This document shows positions 55,201-64,000 of a DNA stretch of 64,000 nucleotides, one piece after another. This DNA is from an uncultured Caulobacteraceae bacterium (GTDB lineage Bacteria > Pseudomonadota > Alphaproteobacteria > Caulobacterales > Caulobacteraceae): assembly GCA_903872075.1 (NCBI GenBank), contig CAIQJF010000088.1, positions 55,254 to 119,253 on the forward strand. Reading direction: 5' to 3'. The stretch's first letter is position 1. Every line of letters begins with the position of its first letter. The notes under the pieces are model-generated. The model had not been told where the DNA came from, did no database searches, and was given only the letters and a program-made list of their open reading frames with translations. The translations under genes and the position numbers were made by a program.

Positions 55201-56407
55201 GTCTCTCACCGGGCGACTGGTGGCGCAGGGCGCCATCGGCGGCACGGTGGCCGATCCGAAGTTCACCGGCACTGCGGGGATCAGCGGTGGCGCCTTCGCG
55301 GATTCCAGCGTGGGCCTTCGCCTTGAGGGCCTCGCCATCCAGGCCGATCTGCGCGGCGACGTGATCGACGTGACGCGGTTCGCCGCCACGGACGGCCTGA
55401 GGGGGTCGGTCTCCGGAAGCGGCCGGCTGAGCCTGATCCGGGGCGCGGCGTCGGCGTTCCAGCTGACCCTCAAGGGCTTCCGGCTTGTGGACACGACCCT
55501 GGGCCAGGCGACGGCGTCGGGCCTGGTGAACGTCGACCGCGCCACGGACGGCAAGGTGCGACTCGGCGGGAACCTGACCATCGACCGGGCGCAGATCTCG
55601 CCCATGGCGCCGACGCCCAATGGCGTGGTGGCCATGGAGGTGACCGAGATCCATCGGCCGTTCGACCTGGCTGTCGCCGCCGCCGCGCCGGCCGAGCGCG
55701 AGCCGCCGGTGGCCCTGGATATCGGGCTGAAGGCACCATCCGGCATCTTCATCAAGGGGCGCGGCCTCAATCTGGAAATGTCGCTGGACGCCCACGTGTC
55801 CGGGACGATCGCTTCGCCAAGCCTGACGGGCGTCGCCCGGGTTGTCCGCGGCGACTACGACTTCGCCGGCAAGCGCTTCCAGATCGACGACCGCGGGGTG
55901 GTGGTCCTGGGATCGACGGCCGAGACGATCCGCCTTGACCTGACCGCGACCCGGGACGACCCGACCCTCACGGCGATCATCCGGATTCAGGGCACGGCCG
56001 CGGCGCCGACCTTGGTGCTGTCCTCGACGCCCGCCCTGCCACAGGATCAGGTGCTGTCCCAGGTTCTGTTCGGCGCCTCGGCCGCTCAGTTGTCAGGGTT
56101 CCAGGCCGCCCAGCTGGCCTCGGCCATGGCCGGTCTGGCGGGCGGCGGCGGGTTCGACGTGATCGGAGGGCTGCGCAACTTCGCCCATCTCGACCGGCTC
56201 GCGATCGACTCCGCCGCGACCACAGGCTTCACCGTGTCCGGCGGCAAATACGTCACCGACAAGCTCTATGTGGAGATCTCCGACAGCGCCAAGACGGGGC
56301 AGGGCGCCCAGGTGGAGTGGAGGCTGTTGAAGCACCTGTCGCTGGTGTCACGCGTCACGAGCCAGGGCGATCACGCGGTCTCGGTGCGCTGGCGGCGGGA
56401 CTACTAG
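52277..56407 (+). CDS. tamB: Translocation/assembly module TamB
   Basis: 1376-aa AsmA/TamB-family protein. An N-terminal membrane anchor (VPAVILVLGVVLGLLSALV) is followed by a very long beta-repeat region forming a periplasmic groove. The C-terminal DUF490 domain contains DYDFAGKRFQIDDRGVV, LDLTATRDDPTLTAIIRIQGTA and LPQDQVLSQVLFGAS, ending in an amphipathic strand (AVSVRWRRDY) that contacts the outer membrane. It works with TamA and probably carries lipids between membranes. The start is TTG 52277, overlapping the tamA stop. Confidence 0.93.
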   Translation: MTEPVVRPSRVPAVILVLGVVLGLLSALVRFGPSTDAGHRVVAWAVNGLRVGDVGRLWVDGIEGDPWGEFTIARAEIRDGRGAWIVGRDVRLSWRSADLWRREVHIVEAMARSITVSRPPELLPPEAATPSPVSLRIDKVATLLTLMPALAGRRGDYLVEGGLSLARDNALSGRVSAVSLMHPGDFLRANFNVSDTTVGLEAHASEATGGALAGSLGLDGNKPFLLDARAHGSPKAGWFALASTVGNASPATARGVWSPAGGEASGRLDLTASHWLADWRAGLGPEASFHLTAARGAGDVYRTDFDARSQKVTLTAKGEVDPSHRRTGRAGVAIALSATDLSAFLGAPGFGAGRASGVLTGSDIHWVLAGTATAGGIDQAGYHLASAGGPFRLESVRGGLSLKADAVGAGGGGTSPVALLLGGAPRASADLGFLDDGRVLLRRVQLKGAALEVNGQGERGLLGGLSFKGKAVASNLALASPGARGTIEADWRAGQNNGTAPWTFSFDARGQGLRLNAPEADSLLGAAPRAHAEGRLAADGLTLTKASFDGGGLALTGAGKIGPVGELVGKVEASGNGPLVVGPLALSGAFSGSGTLNGTVDKPRLDATAVLKTLDLPDAGDLRLTDAHVTLSLQSDGDALAGHLGLTAASGNGPARAAAGFRLAGADASLTDIDLVAGGVSAQGRAAFHAGAPTQADLVVSVGPGMFLASGRADGRVSIAAAAEGPRAKVTLKGANLVFPESTGGLESLNFTADGPLSRLPYKLDARGVVSGLRARLAGGGDLTQAGGVQTASFTGAGRFGAADIKSLLPAEIAFRPSGVTGGLHVAIGQGRADITFNQSGDGLSGHAVVANLDLGLLDPEIRGRADGVLDLSRVGDALVGTAQARVAGVSGRDLQGESPLAGSLDATFSGGVIALRTQLADAQGSKVAADLRIPAVLSASPLKIAVDSHAPLSGHFSADGAVGPLWDLLEGGGQSLTGRLVAQGAIGGTVADPKFTGTAGISGGAFADSSVGLRLEGLAIQADLRGDVIDVTRFAATDGLRGSVSGSGRLSLIRGAASAFQLTLKGFRLVDTTLGQATASGLVNVDRATDGKVRLGGNLTIDRAQISPMAPTPNGVVAMEVTEIHRPFDLAVAAAAPAEREPPVALDIGLKAPSGIFIKGRGLNLEMSLDAHVSGTIASPSLTGVARVVRGDYDFAGKRFQIDDRGVVVLGSTAETIRLDLTATRDDPTLTAIIRIQGTAAAPTLVLSSTPALPQDQVLSQVLFGASAAQLSGFQAAQLASAMAGLAGGGGFDVIGGLRNFAHLDRLAIDSAATTGFTVSGGKYVTDKLYVEISDSAKTGQGAQVEWRLLKHLSLVSRVTSQGDHAVSVRWRRDY

Positions 56408-56433
56408 GGGCGAGCCTCGACGGCGTTGAGGAT

Positions 56434-56763
56434 CTAGTGGGTGACGCGCGGCCGCAGCTGGTACTTGCCGGGCTGGAAGTCGTCGAACAGCACGGCGGCC
56501 TGGGGATGGCCGACGGGCTCGCCCGTCTCGTCCGGCAGAAGGTTCTGTTCGGAGACATAGGCGACGTAGCTGGACTGATCGTTCTCGGCCAGCAGGTGGT
56601 AGAAGGGCTGATCCTTCCGTGGGCGAACGTCCTCGGGAATCGACTGCCACCACTCTTCGGTATTGGCAAAAACCGGATCCACGTCAAAAATCACCCCGCG
56701 AAAGGGGAAAAGACGGTGTTTTACAACCTGTCCGATGGCGAATTTGGCGAGCCGGGTGTCCAT
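56434..56763 (-). CDS. hspQ: Heat shock protein HspQ
   Basis: 109-aa HspQ/hemimethylated-DNA-binding YccV-like domain. It shows AKFAIGQVVKHRLFPFRGVIFDVDP, QPFYHLLAEN, YVAYVSEQNLL and a final PGKYQLRPRV. HspQ is a heat-induced adaptor and substrate of Lon in enterobacteria. ATG 56763 has AGGA 4-5 nt upstream. A CCTTGATA box (minus strand, 56823-56830) may be the -35 of a sigma-32-type promoter, but no good -10 is clear. It converges on tamB. Confidence 0.92.
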   Translation of the reverse strand: MDTRLAKFAIGQVVKHRLFPFRGVIFDVDPVFANTEEWWQSIPEDVRPRKDQPFYHLLAENDQSSYVAYVSEQNLLPDETGEPVGHPQAAVLFDDFQPGKYQLRPRVTH

Positions 56764-56928
56764 TGTCCTAACGTACAGCCTTGATCGTGAACCGGACATG
56801 AAACTAGAGCCTTCCGCCGCGCTATCAAGGGTTCGCTTTCACCGGAGGCCCGGAGGCGCTACCCTTCGCCCAAGATTCAGGCGTCCGGTTTCCGTCGGCG
56901 CGCAAGGGCGAGGTCGACAGCACACGGC

Positions 56929-58014
56929 ATGACAGAGACGGTGACCGCCCCTGTCGACGCCCAAGCCGAGGCCGCGGACGCCTCCGCCTATGCGGCCCTG
57001 GACCTGGGCACGAACAACTGCCGGCTGCTGATCGCCACGCCCCATGCGCGGGGGTTCCGGATCGTCGACGCCTTCTCGCGCATCGTGCGGCTCGGGGAGG
57101 GAAGCTCGCAGACCGGGCGGCTGAGCGAGCCGGCCATGGAGCGCGCCATCGGCGCCCTGCGCATCTGCGCCGACAAGATTCGCCGCCGGGGTGTGGTGCG
57201 GGTGCGCGCCGTCGCGACCCAGGCCTGCCGCGGCGCGGCCAACGGGGCCGAGTTCGTCGCCACGGTCGCCGAACGCACCGGTTTGCGCCTGGAGGTGATC
57301 ACGCCCCGCGAGGAAGCCCAATTGTCCGTCGCCGGTTGCCTGGATCTGCTGGACCGCCAGTCCAAGGCGGCGCTGGTGCTGGACGTGGGCGGCGGCTCGA
57401 CGGAGCTGTCCTGGATCGATCTGTCGGCCCCCGGCCTGACTGTCGCGCCGCGTCGGATGGCGCACTGGCGCCTGCCGATCCGCGCCTGGCAGTCCACGCC
57501 GCTGGGGGTGGTGACCCTGGCCGAGCGGTTTCCGCATACCCACGCCGGAGACCTGGAGGGCTACCGGCGCATGGTGGAGGCGGTGAAGGCGGAACTGGGC
57601 GACAACGCCGCCGCCGCGCCGTTCCGGGACACCTTCGCCGCCGGTCACGGCCATATTGTCGGAACCTCCGGCGCGATCACCAGTCTGGCCGGCCTGCATC
57701 TGGGACTGCGCCGCTATGACCGCAGCCGGGTCGACGGCCTGTGGATGACGCGCGAAGAGTGCGAAACCATAGCGGACTGGCTGGCGTCGCTCACCGTGCC
57801 CGAGCGGGCGGCGCAGCCTTGCATCGGGCCGGACCGGGCGGATCTGGTGCTGGCCGGCGCGGCCATCCTTCAGGCGGTGCAGGAACTCTGGCCCTCGCCC
57901 CGCGTTCGGGTGGCGGATCGTGGCCTGCGTGAAGGTCTTCTTCTGTCGCTGATGTCCAGCGAACAGCCCGGCCGTTCGCGCCGTCGCCGGGGCGGCCGCA
58001 AAGGACGCCGCTGA
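56929..58014 (+). CDS. Ppx/GppA family phosphatase (single-module)
   Basis: 361-aa exopolyphosphatase/guanosine-pentaphosphatase-like protein of the actin-like ASKHA fold. Motifs: [14 protein letters not shown] (phosphate 1, about 22-35), [31 protein letters not shown] (phosphate 2) and [12 protein letters not shown]. It lacks the C-terminal HD-like domain of long Ppx, so GppA- or short-Ppx-type activity on (p)ppGpp or polyphosphate is likely. It ends in an Arg/Gly-rich tail ([13 protein letters not shown]) that could bind nucleic acid or polyphosphate. It overlaps rlmE by 1 nt. Confidence 0.92.
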   Translation: MTETVTAPVDAQAEAADASAYAALDLGTNNCRLLIATPHARGFRIVDAFSRIVRLGEGSSQTGRLSEPAMERAIGALRICADKIRRRGVVRVRAVATQACRGAANGAEFVATVAERTGLRLEVITPREEAQLSVAGCLDLLDRQSKAALVLDVGGGSTELSWIDLSAPGLTVAPRRMAHWRLPIRAWQSTPLGVVTLAERFPHTHAGDLEGYRRMVEAVKAELGDNAAAAPFRDTFAAGHGHIVGTSGAITSLAGLHLGLRRYDRSRVDGLWMTREECETIADWLASLTVPERAAQPCIGPDRADLVLAGAAILQAVQELWPSPRVRVADRGLREGLLLSLMSSEQPGRSRRRRGGRKGRR

Positions 58015-58730
58015 TGGCAGACGAACCGCCGCGAAAGCGCATGGTGCGGGCCCCGACCGGGGGCACCGACGCCGGCCGGGCCGGGCCCAAGCGCCTGAAG
58101 ACCGCCAAGGAACGCACTCCTTCGTCCCAGGCCTGGCTCGAACGCCAGATCAACGATCCCTTCGTCGCCGAGGCCAAGGCCAAGGGATATCGCTCGCGCG
58201 CGGCGTTCAAGCTGGCCGAGATCGACGATCGCTATCACCTGATCAAGCGCGGGGCCCGCATCGTCGACCTGGGCTGCGCCCCGGGGGGCTGGCTGCAGAT
58301 CGCCGTGGAACGCGGGGCCAACGCCGTGGTCGGCGTCGACCTGCTGCCGGTGGATCCGATGACCGGGGCGATCATCATCCAGCAGGATTTCACCGATGAC
58401 GACTGCCCCGCGCGGCTGATGGAGCTGCTGGGCGGCTCGCCGGACGTGATCATGTCGGACATGGCCCCCAACACCACCGGTCACCGCCAGACCGATCACC
58501 TGCGCATCGTCGGCCTGATTGAGGCCGCGGCCGAGTTCGCGCTGCGCGTGCTCGAGCCGGGCGGGGTCTTCGTCACCAAGGCCTTCCAGGGCGGCGAGAC
58601 GGGGACCTTGCTGACCCTGCTGAAGCAGAACTTCGCCAACGTCCGGCACGTGAAACCCAAGGCCAGCCGGGCGGAGAGTTCGGAGCTCTATCTCCTGGCG
58701 ACGGGCTTCAAGGGGCGGCGTCCGGCCTGA
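58014..58730 (+). CDS. rlmE: 23S rRNA (uridine-2'-O)-methyltransferase RlmE
   Basis: 238-aa FtsJ/RrmJ enzyme that methylates U2552 of 23S rRNA late in 50S assembly. The K-D-K-E tetrad is visible: Lys in [10 protein letters not shown], Asp in [10 protein letters not shown], Lys in VTKAFQGG and Glu in RAESSELYL. The SAM motif is [11 protein letters not shown]. The N-terminal extension of about 45 residues is basic and probably contacts rRNA. Its ATG shares one base with the ppx/gppA stop, as in related genomes. Confidence 0.96.
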   Translation: MADEPPRKRMVRAPTGGTDAGRAGPKRLKTAKERTPSSQAWLERQINDPFVAEAKAKGYRSRAAFKLAEIDDRYHLIKRGARIVDLGCAPGGWLQIAVERGANAVVGVDLLPVDPMTGAIIIQQDFTDDDCPARLMELLGGSPDVIMSDMAPNTTGHRQTDHLRIVGLIEAAAEFALRVLEPGGVFVTKAFQGGETGTLLTLLKQNFANVRHVKPKASRAESSELYLLATGFKGRRPA

Positions 58731-60296
<1,566 letters not shown>

Positions 60297-60299
60297 CCG

Positions 60300-61568
60300 T
60301 TGCGAGACGGCGGCCGGCTGGCGGCGGCGATCCAGGTCCTCAGCGATATCGCCGATCGCCATAAGCCTGTCCGCATGGCCCTGAAGACCTGGGGCGAGGC
60401 GGCTCGCTATGCCGGCGCCAAGGACCGCGCCTTCGTCTCCGGCCTGACCCTGGACGTGCTGCGCCGTCGCCGCTCCCTGGCCTGGCGGATGGGCGATGAC
60501 AGCCACCGCGCCGCGGTGCTGGCCGCGGTTCGGTTCCTTTGGAACTGGGACCTCGACCGCGTGGCGGACGCGGCGGCTGACCCGCATGGCCCCGGCGCGC
60601 TGTCCGACGGCGACCGCGCCCATCTGACCCATCCCGTCGATCTGGCCGCCGCGCCGGCGCCGGTGCGGGGCGACTATCCGGACTGGCTGGACGAGTCGCT
60701 GGCGCGCGTGTTCGGAGACGATCGCGCCGCCGAAGGCGAGGCCCTGGCCGCCCGCGCGCCCACGGACCTGCGGGTCAACACGCTCAAGGCCGATACGCCC
60801 CGGGTGCTGGCCGCGCTCGATCCCTTCGATCCGCATCTGCCGGGCTTTCTGCCGGGCGCGATCCGCGTGGCCGCTCCGGCGGCCAGCGAGCGCGCCGCGC
60901 CGGTGGAGGCCGCGCCGGAGTTCGAGATGGGCTGGTTCGAGGTCCAGGATCTGGGCTCCCAGATCGCCGCCGCCTGCGCCGGCGACGTGGCGGGCCTGCG
61001 CATCCTCGACTATTGCGCCGGAGGCGGCGGCAAGACCCTGGCCCTGGCCGCGGCCATGGGCGGGGAGGGGCAGCTCTACGCCTACGACTCCGACGCCCGG
61101 CGCCTGACCGACACCGTGCGCCGCGCCCAGCGGGCCGGGGTCACCAACCTGCAGGTCCGCTCGCCCATCCATCCCAAGGCGCTGGAGGGTTTGGGCGGCG
61201 CGATGGATCTCGTCTTCGTCGACGCGCCGTGCACCGGCTCGGGCACCTGGCGGCGCCATCCCGACGCCAAATGGCGGCTCGGCCCGGACCAGCTTGCCCG
61301 GCGCATGGGGGAACAGGACAAGGTGCTCTCCGCGGCGGCGTCCTTTGTGAAGCCGGGTGGGCGGATCATCTATGTGACCTGCTCCCTGCTGGCCGAGGAG
61401 AACGAGGATCGCATCGCCGCCTTCCTCGCCCGGACGCCCGGGTTCGCCACGACCCCCGCGAGCGGCGTCGCGGACGCCTATCTGACCTCGCAAGGCTTCC
61501 TGCGGCTGGCGTCGCGCACGGCGGGTACGGACGGCTTCTTCGTGGCCGTCATGCGCCGGACGGCCTAG
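60300..61568 (+). CDS. rsmB: RsmB/NOP-family rRNA m5C methyltransferase
   Basis: 422 aa. It has an N-terminal NusB-like helical region (RMALKTWGEAARYAGAKDRAFVSGL) and then a class I SAM methyltransferase domain: SAM motif LDYCAGGGGKTLA, motif IV DAPCTGSGTWRRHPD and motif VI TCSLLAEENE with the two catalytic Cys of m5C enzymes. Probably methylates 16S rRNA (C967 in E. coli), although the exact site is not proven. It starts at TTG 60300, 4 nt after guaB, with no clear Shine-Dalgarno, so reinitiation from guaB is likely. Confidence 0.88.
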   Translation: MRDGGRLAAAIQVLSDIADRHKPVRMALKTWGEAARYAGAKDRAFVSGLTLDVLRRRRSLAWRMGDDSHRAAVLAAVRFLWNWDLDRVADAAADPHGPGALSDGDRAHLTHPVDLAAAPAPVRGDYPDWLDESLARVFGDDRAAEGEALAARAPTDLRVNTLKADTPRVLAALDPFDPHLPGFLPGAIRVAAPAASERAAPVEAAPEFEMGWFEVQDLGSQIAAACAGDVAGLRILDYCAGGGGKTLALAAAMGGEGQLYAYDSDARRLTDTVRRAQRAGVTNLQVRSPIHPKALEGLGGAMDLVFVDAPCTGSGTWRRHPDAKWRLGPDQLARRMGEQDKVLSAAASFVKPGGRIIYVTCSLLAEENEDRIAAFLARTPGFATTPASGVADAYLTSQGFLRLASRTAGTDGFFVAVMRRTA

Positions 61569-61580
61569 GGCGCCGGCGCC

Positions 61581-62456
61581 TCAGATCTCCTCCGGCCGCT
61601 GGCGCACGGCGTTGAACACGACGGGCGGCACGGTCTGACGCTCGTCGTCGCGGTTGAGCGCGATCAGGGTGTCGAAATTGGCGTCCGGATCGGCGGTCAG
61701 CTCGGCCAGGCGGTCGAACCAGGCGAGGCTCGCCTCGGCGATGGCGTCGCCCGGTTCGGGCATGGCGCCCCAGCAGTCCCAGGGCAGCATCTCCCGGCCG
61801 GCCAGGGCGGCCGCGTCGCGCACCAGATTGCCGGCCAGGAACCACCAGCCAGTCATGGCCATGATGCCGAAGGTGTTGGGATCGGCCTCGCCCGCCCGGC
61901 AGGCGCGCCAGGCGGCCCCGGCGACAAGGAACCGGTCGGGCGGCACATCCAGCAGGTCGAAGTCCGGATGGATCCGCTCGGCCTGGAAGCTGTCGATCTG
62001 AGCGTCGGCCATGACCCATCGGCCGCCATCCCAATACTCGGCCACCCAGTGGTCGACCTTCTGGCGCGGATCGAAGTAGGTTCCGAAGCCGCAGCGTGAG
62101 CGGGCCGGGACGCCGCGCGCCCGCAAGGCCGCGACGGTGAACAGGGTGTAGTCGCGACAGTTGCCGATCAGCCGGGTCTCCAGCGGGCGTGTCTCGCCGA
62201 GCGGCCGGGTGTCGTGTTCCAGCATCCGGTCGATCATCGCCGGAATATCCCGCAGGTGAACCTCGCCGCGCCGTTCCTCGCTCAGGACCTGACCATAGGC
62301 GCCCGACCAGTGCTCGTGCAGGATCAGGCCCTGAAGCGCCGCGGAGAGGCCGGTCAGATCGTCCGGCAGCGCCGCGAGCCGCGCCGCGTGCGCGCCAGGA
62401 TCGCTCATCCGGCTTTGACGGCGATAGAAATCGAGAACGTCGTTCGTGGTGGTCAT
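61581..62456 (-). CDS. Transglutaminase-like domain protein
   Basis: 291-aa protein with a papain-like transglutaminase core: Cys in LIGNCRDYTLFTVAALR, His in VDHWVAEYW and Asp in WVMADAQIDSF. ATG 62456 has GGGAGG upstream. No signal peptide is seen, so a cytoplasmic peptidase or amidase-like role is likely; the substrate is unknown. It is distinct from the operon-linked transglutaminase at 46796. It converges on rsmB (12-bp gap, with a GC-rich palindrome) and diverges from guaA. Confidence 0.85.
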   Translation of the reverse strand: MTTTNDVLDFYRRQSRMSDPGAHAARLAALPDDLTGLSAALQGLILHEHWSGAYGQVLSEERRGEVHLRDIPAMIDRMLEHDTRPLGETRPLETRLIGNCRDYTLFTVAALRARGVPARSRCGFGTYFDPRQKVDHWVAEYWDGGRWVMADAQIDSFQAERIHPDFDLLDVPPDRFLVAGAAWRACRAGEADPNTFGIMAMTGWWFLAGNLVRDAAALAGREMLPWDCWGAMPEPGDAIAEASLAWFDRLAELTADPDANFDTLIALNRDDERQTVPPVVFNAVRQRPEEI

Positions 62457-62567
62457 GGCCGCGCCTCCCGTCGCCTTCCTTAAGATAACAGATCGTCGCG
62501 GTCTTGATCGACGTTGCGCCGGGGCAGGGAGGATGACCTCCCGCCGATTCTCCCCTATGACCCGGCC

Positions 62568-64000
62568 ATGACAGAGCCCCGCCACGACCGCGTCCTGATC
62601 GTCGATTTCGGCAGCCAGGTGACCCAGCTGATCGCCCGCCGCCTGCGCGAGAGCGGCGTCTATTGCGAGATCCATCCCTACGACAAGGCCGACGCGGTGC
62701 TCGACCGCTATGCGCCCAAGGCGGTGATCCTCTCCGGCGGCCCGGCCAGCGCCGGCCTGCCCGACAGCCCCGCCGCCCCGCAGCGCCTGTTCGAGATGGG
62801 CGTGCCGGTTCTGGGCATCTGCTACGGCGAGATGACCCTTTGCGCCCAGCTGGGCGGCGCCGTGGAGGGCGGCCACGACCGCGAGTTCGGCCGGGCCGAG
62901 ATCCGCATCGCCCAGGAGAGCCCGCTGCTGGCGGGCCTCGGAGATGTGGGCGACACCGAGACGGTGTGGATGAGCCATGGCGACAAGATCACCGCCATCC
63001 CGCCCGGTTTCCACGCCGTGGCCACCTCGGAGGGTTCGCCCTATGCGGTGATCGCCGACGAGGGCCGGCGGCTCTATGGGGTGCAGTTTCACCCCGAGGT
63101 GATCCACACCCCGCGCGGGGCGACGATCCTGCGCAACTTCACCCACCGCATCGCCGGACTGACCGGCGACTGGACCATGGCCTCCTATCGCGCCGAGGCG
63201 GTGGCGAAGATCCGCGCCCAGGTGGGCGAGGGCAAGGTGATCTGCGGCCTGTCGGGCGGGGTGGATTCCTCGGTGGCGGCGGTGCTGATCCACGAGGCCA
63301 TCGGCGATCAGCTGACCTGCGTTTTCGTCGACACCGGCCTCTTGCGTTACAAGGAAGCCGAACAGGTCGTCAGCCTGTTCCGCGACCACTACAACATCCC
63401 CCTGATCCATGTGGACGCGGGCGAGCAGTTCCTGGGCGCCCTGGCCGGGGTCTCCGACCCGGAAACCAAGCGCAAGATCATCGGCAAGGAATTCATCGAG
63501 GTCTTCGACCGCGAAGCCGGCAAGATCGACGGCGCGACCTTCCTGGCCCAGGGAACGCTCTATCCCGACGTGATCGAGAGCGTCTCGGCCGCCGGCGGCC
63601 CCAGCGTGGTGATCAAGAGCCACCACAATGTGGGCGGCCTGCCGGAGCACATGAAGCTGAAACTGCTCGAGCCCCTGCGCGAGCTGTTCAAGGACGAGGT
63701 GCGGGCGCTGGGCGTCGAGCTCGGCCTGCCGCCGGCCTTCGTGGGCCGCCATCCGTTCCCGGGCCCGGGCCTGGCCATCCGCATCCCCGGCGAGATCACG
63801 GCCGACAAGGTCGCCACTCTGCAGCAGGCCGACGCCCTCTATCTGGACGAGATTCGCAAAGCAGGCCTTTACGACAGCATCTGGCAGGCCTTCGCCGTGC
63901 TGCTGCCCGTGAAGACGGTCGGGGTGATGGGCGATGCGCGCACCTATGAGAGCGTGCTGGCCCTGCGCGCGGTGACCAGCACCGACGGCATGACCGCCGA
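62568..64000 (+). CDS. guaA: GMP synthase (glutamine-hydrolysing), partial at right edge
   Basis: Converts XMP to GMP using glutamine and ATP. 477 codons are present; the usual length is about 520, so the end of the dimerisation domain lies outside the window. The N-terminal glutaminase has the nucleophile Cys85 in GICYGE and the His-Glu pair in VQFHPEV. The ATP-pyrophosphatase P-loop is [13 protein letters not shown], and the C-terminal part has [16 protein letters not shown] 62568 gives the standard start before VLIVDFGSQ. Confidence 0.96.
   Translation, partial: MTEPRHDRVLIVDFGSQVTQLIARRLRESGVYCEIHPYDKADAVLDRYAPKAVILSGGPASAGLPDSPAAPQRLFEMGVPVLGICYGEMTLCAQLGGAVEGGHDREFGRAEIRIAQESPLLAGLGDVGDTETVWMSHGDKITAIPPGFHAVATSEGSPYAVIADEGRRLYGVQFHPEVIHTPRGATILRNFTHRIAGLTGDWTMASYRAEAVAKIRAQVGEGKVICGLSGGVDSSVAAVLIHEAIGDQLTCVFVDTGLLRYKEAEQVVSLFRDHYNIPLIHVDAGEQFLGALAGVSDPETKRKIIGKEFIEVFDREAGKIDGATFLAQGTLYPDVIESVSAAGGPSVVIKSHHNVGGLPEHMKLKLLEPLRELFKDEVRALGVELGLPPAFVGRHPFPGPGLAIRIPGEITADKVATLQQADALYLDEIRKAGLYDSIWQAFAVLLPVKTVGVMGDARTYESVLALRAVTSTDGMTA

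Overview
The window is GC-rich, densely packed chromosomal DNA from an alphaproteobacterium, most likely Caulobacterales. Phenylobacterium, Caulobacter or a relative fits best, but the genus is inference. The clues are the order murA, DUF2948, hisD, UPF0262, LMW phosphatase, infA; the order ssb, gyrA, coaD, cyclophilins; guaB, rsmB and guaA close together; an alphaproteobacterial LexA box (GTTC-N7-GTTC) before ssb; and frequent 1-nt or 4-nt start/stop overlaps, several of them using TTG.

Region by region. 1-11128: a catabolic gene cluster. A partial metal-dependent amidohydrolase faces an operon-like run encoding a three-subunit molybdenum hydroxylase (small, large, FAD), a MarR regulator, a second amidohydrolase, a cytochrome P450, an SDR, a ThuA-like protein and another SDR. 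A convergent acyl-CoA-dehydrogenase-fold flavoprotein follows. The substrate is unknown; the enzymes suggest hydroxylation, dehydrogenation and ring or amide hydrolysis of a xenobiotic or heterocycle. 11473-14306: a 2.8-kb element inserted in the 3' half of a tRNA-Thr gene, bounded by a perfect 61-bp direct repeat and carrying a tyrosine integrase plus one or two orphan genes. 14500-26990: the housekeeping block (murA to ppiB), ended by a strong bidirectional terminator. 27019-31373: the last 15 codons of a lost TonB-dependent receptor, then MFS transporter and Gfo/Idh/MocA genes diverging from an aldo/keto reductase and a flavin monooxygenase. 31378-35101: queA-tgt for queuosine, a periplasmic protein, tRNA-Lys(TTT) and a conserved hypothetical.

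35373-46786: an accessory region with more gene-free DNA. It holds an AT-richer secreted orphan, a carotenoid-oxygenase family protein, a secreted TPR-CHAT protease-like protein, a crotonase, a ferritin-like protein, a serine beta-lactamase-family hydrolase, a second P450 and a small membrane protein. The crotonase and the hydrolase are preceded by near-identical 51-bp promoter-like elements. 46796-50204: the conserved ATP-grasp, alpha-E, transglutaminase trio on the minus strand. 50481-56407: tamA-tamB for outer-membrane protein assembly. 56434-64000: hspQ, ppx/gppA, rlmE, guaB, rsmB-like, a second transglutaminase-like protein and guaA, which runs off the right edge.

Points of most interest: the small tRNA-Thr element with candidate integrase arm sites; a tRNA-guanine transglycosylase that has lost two of four zinc ligands; GyrA with Leu at the quinolone-critical Ser83 position; a P450 with His in place of the I-helix acid; the repeated promoter-like element; and the secreted TPR-CHAT protein. 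All coordinates and starts were read by eye from the sequence, with no database search.
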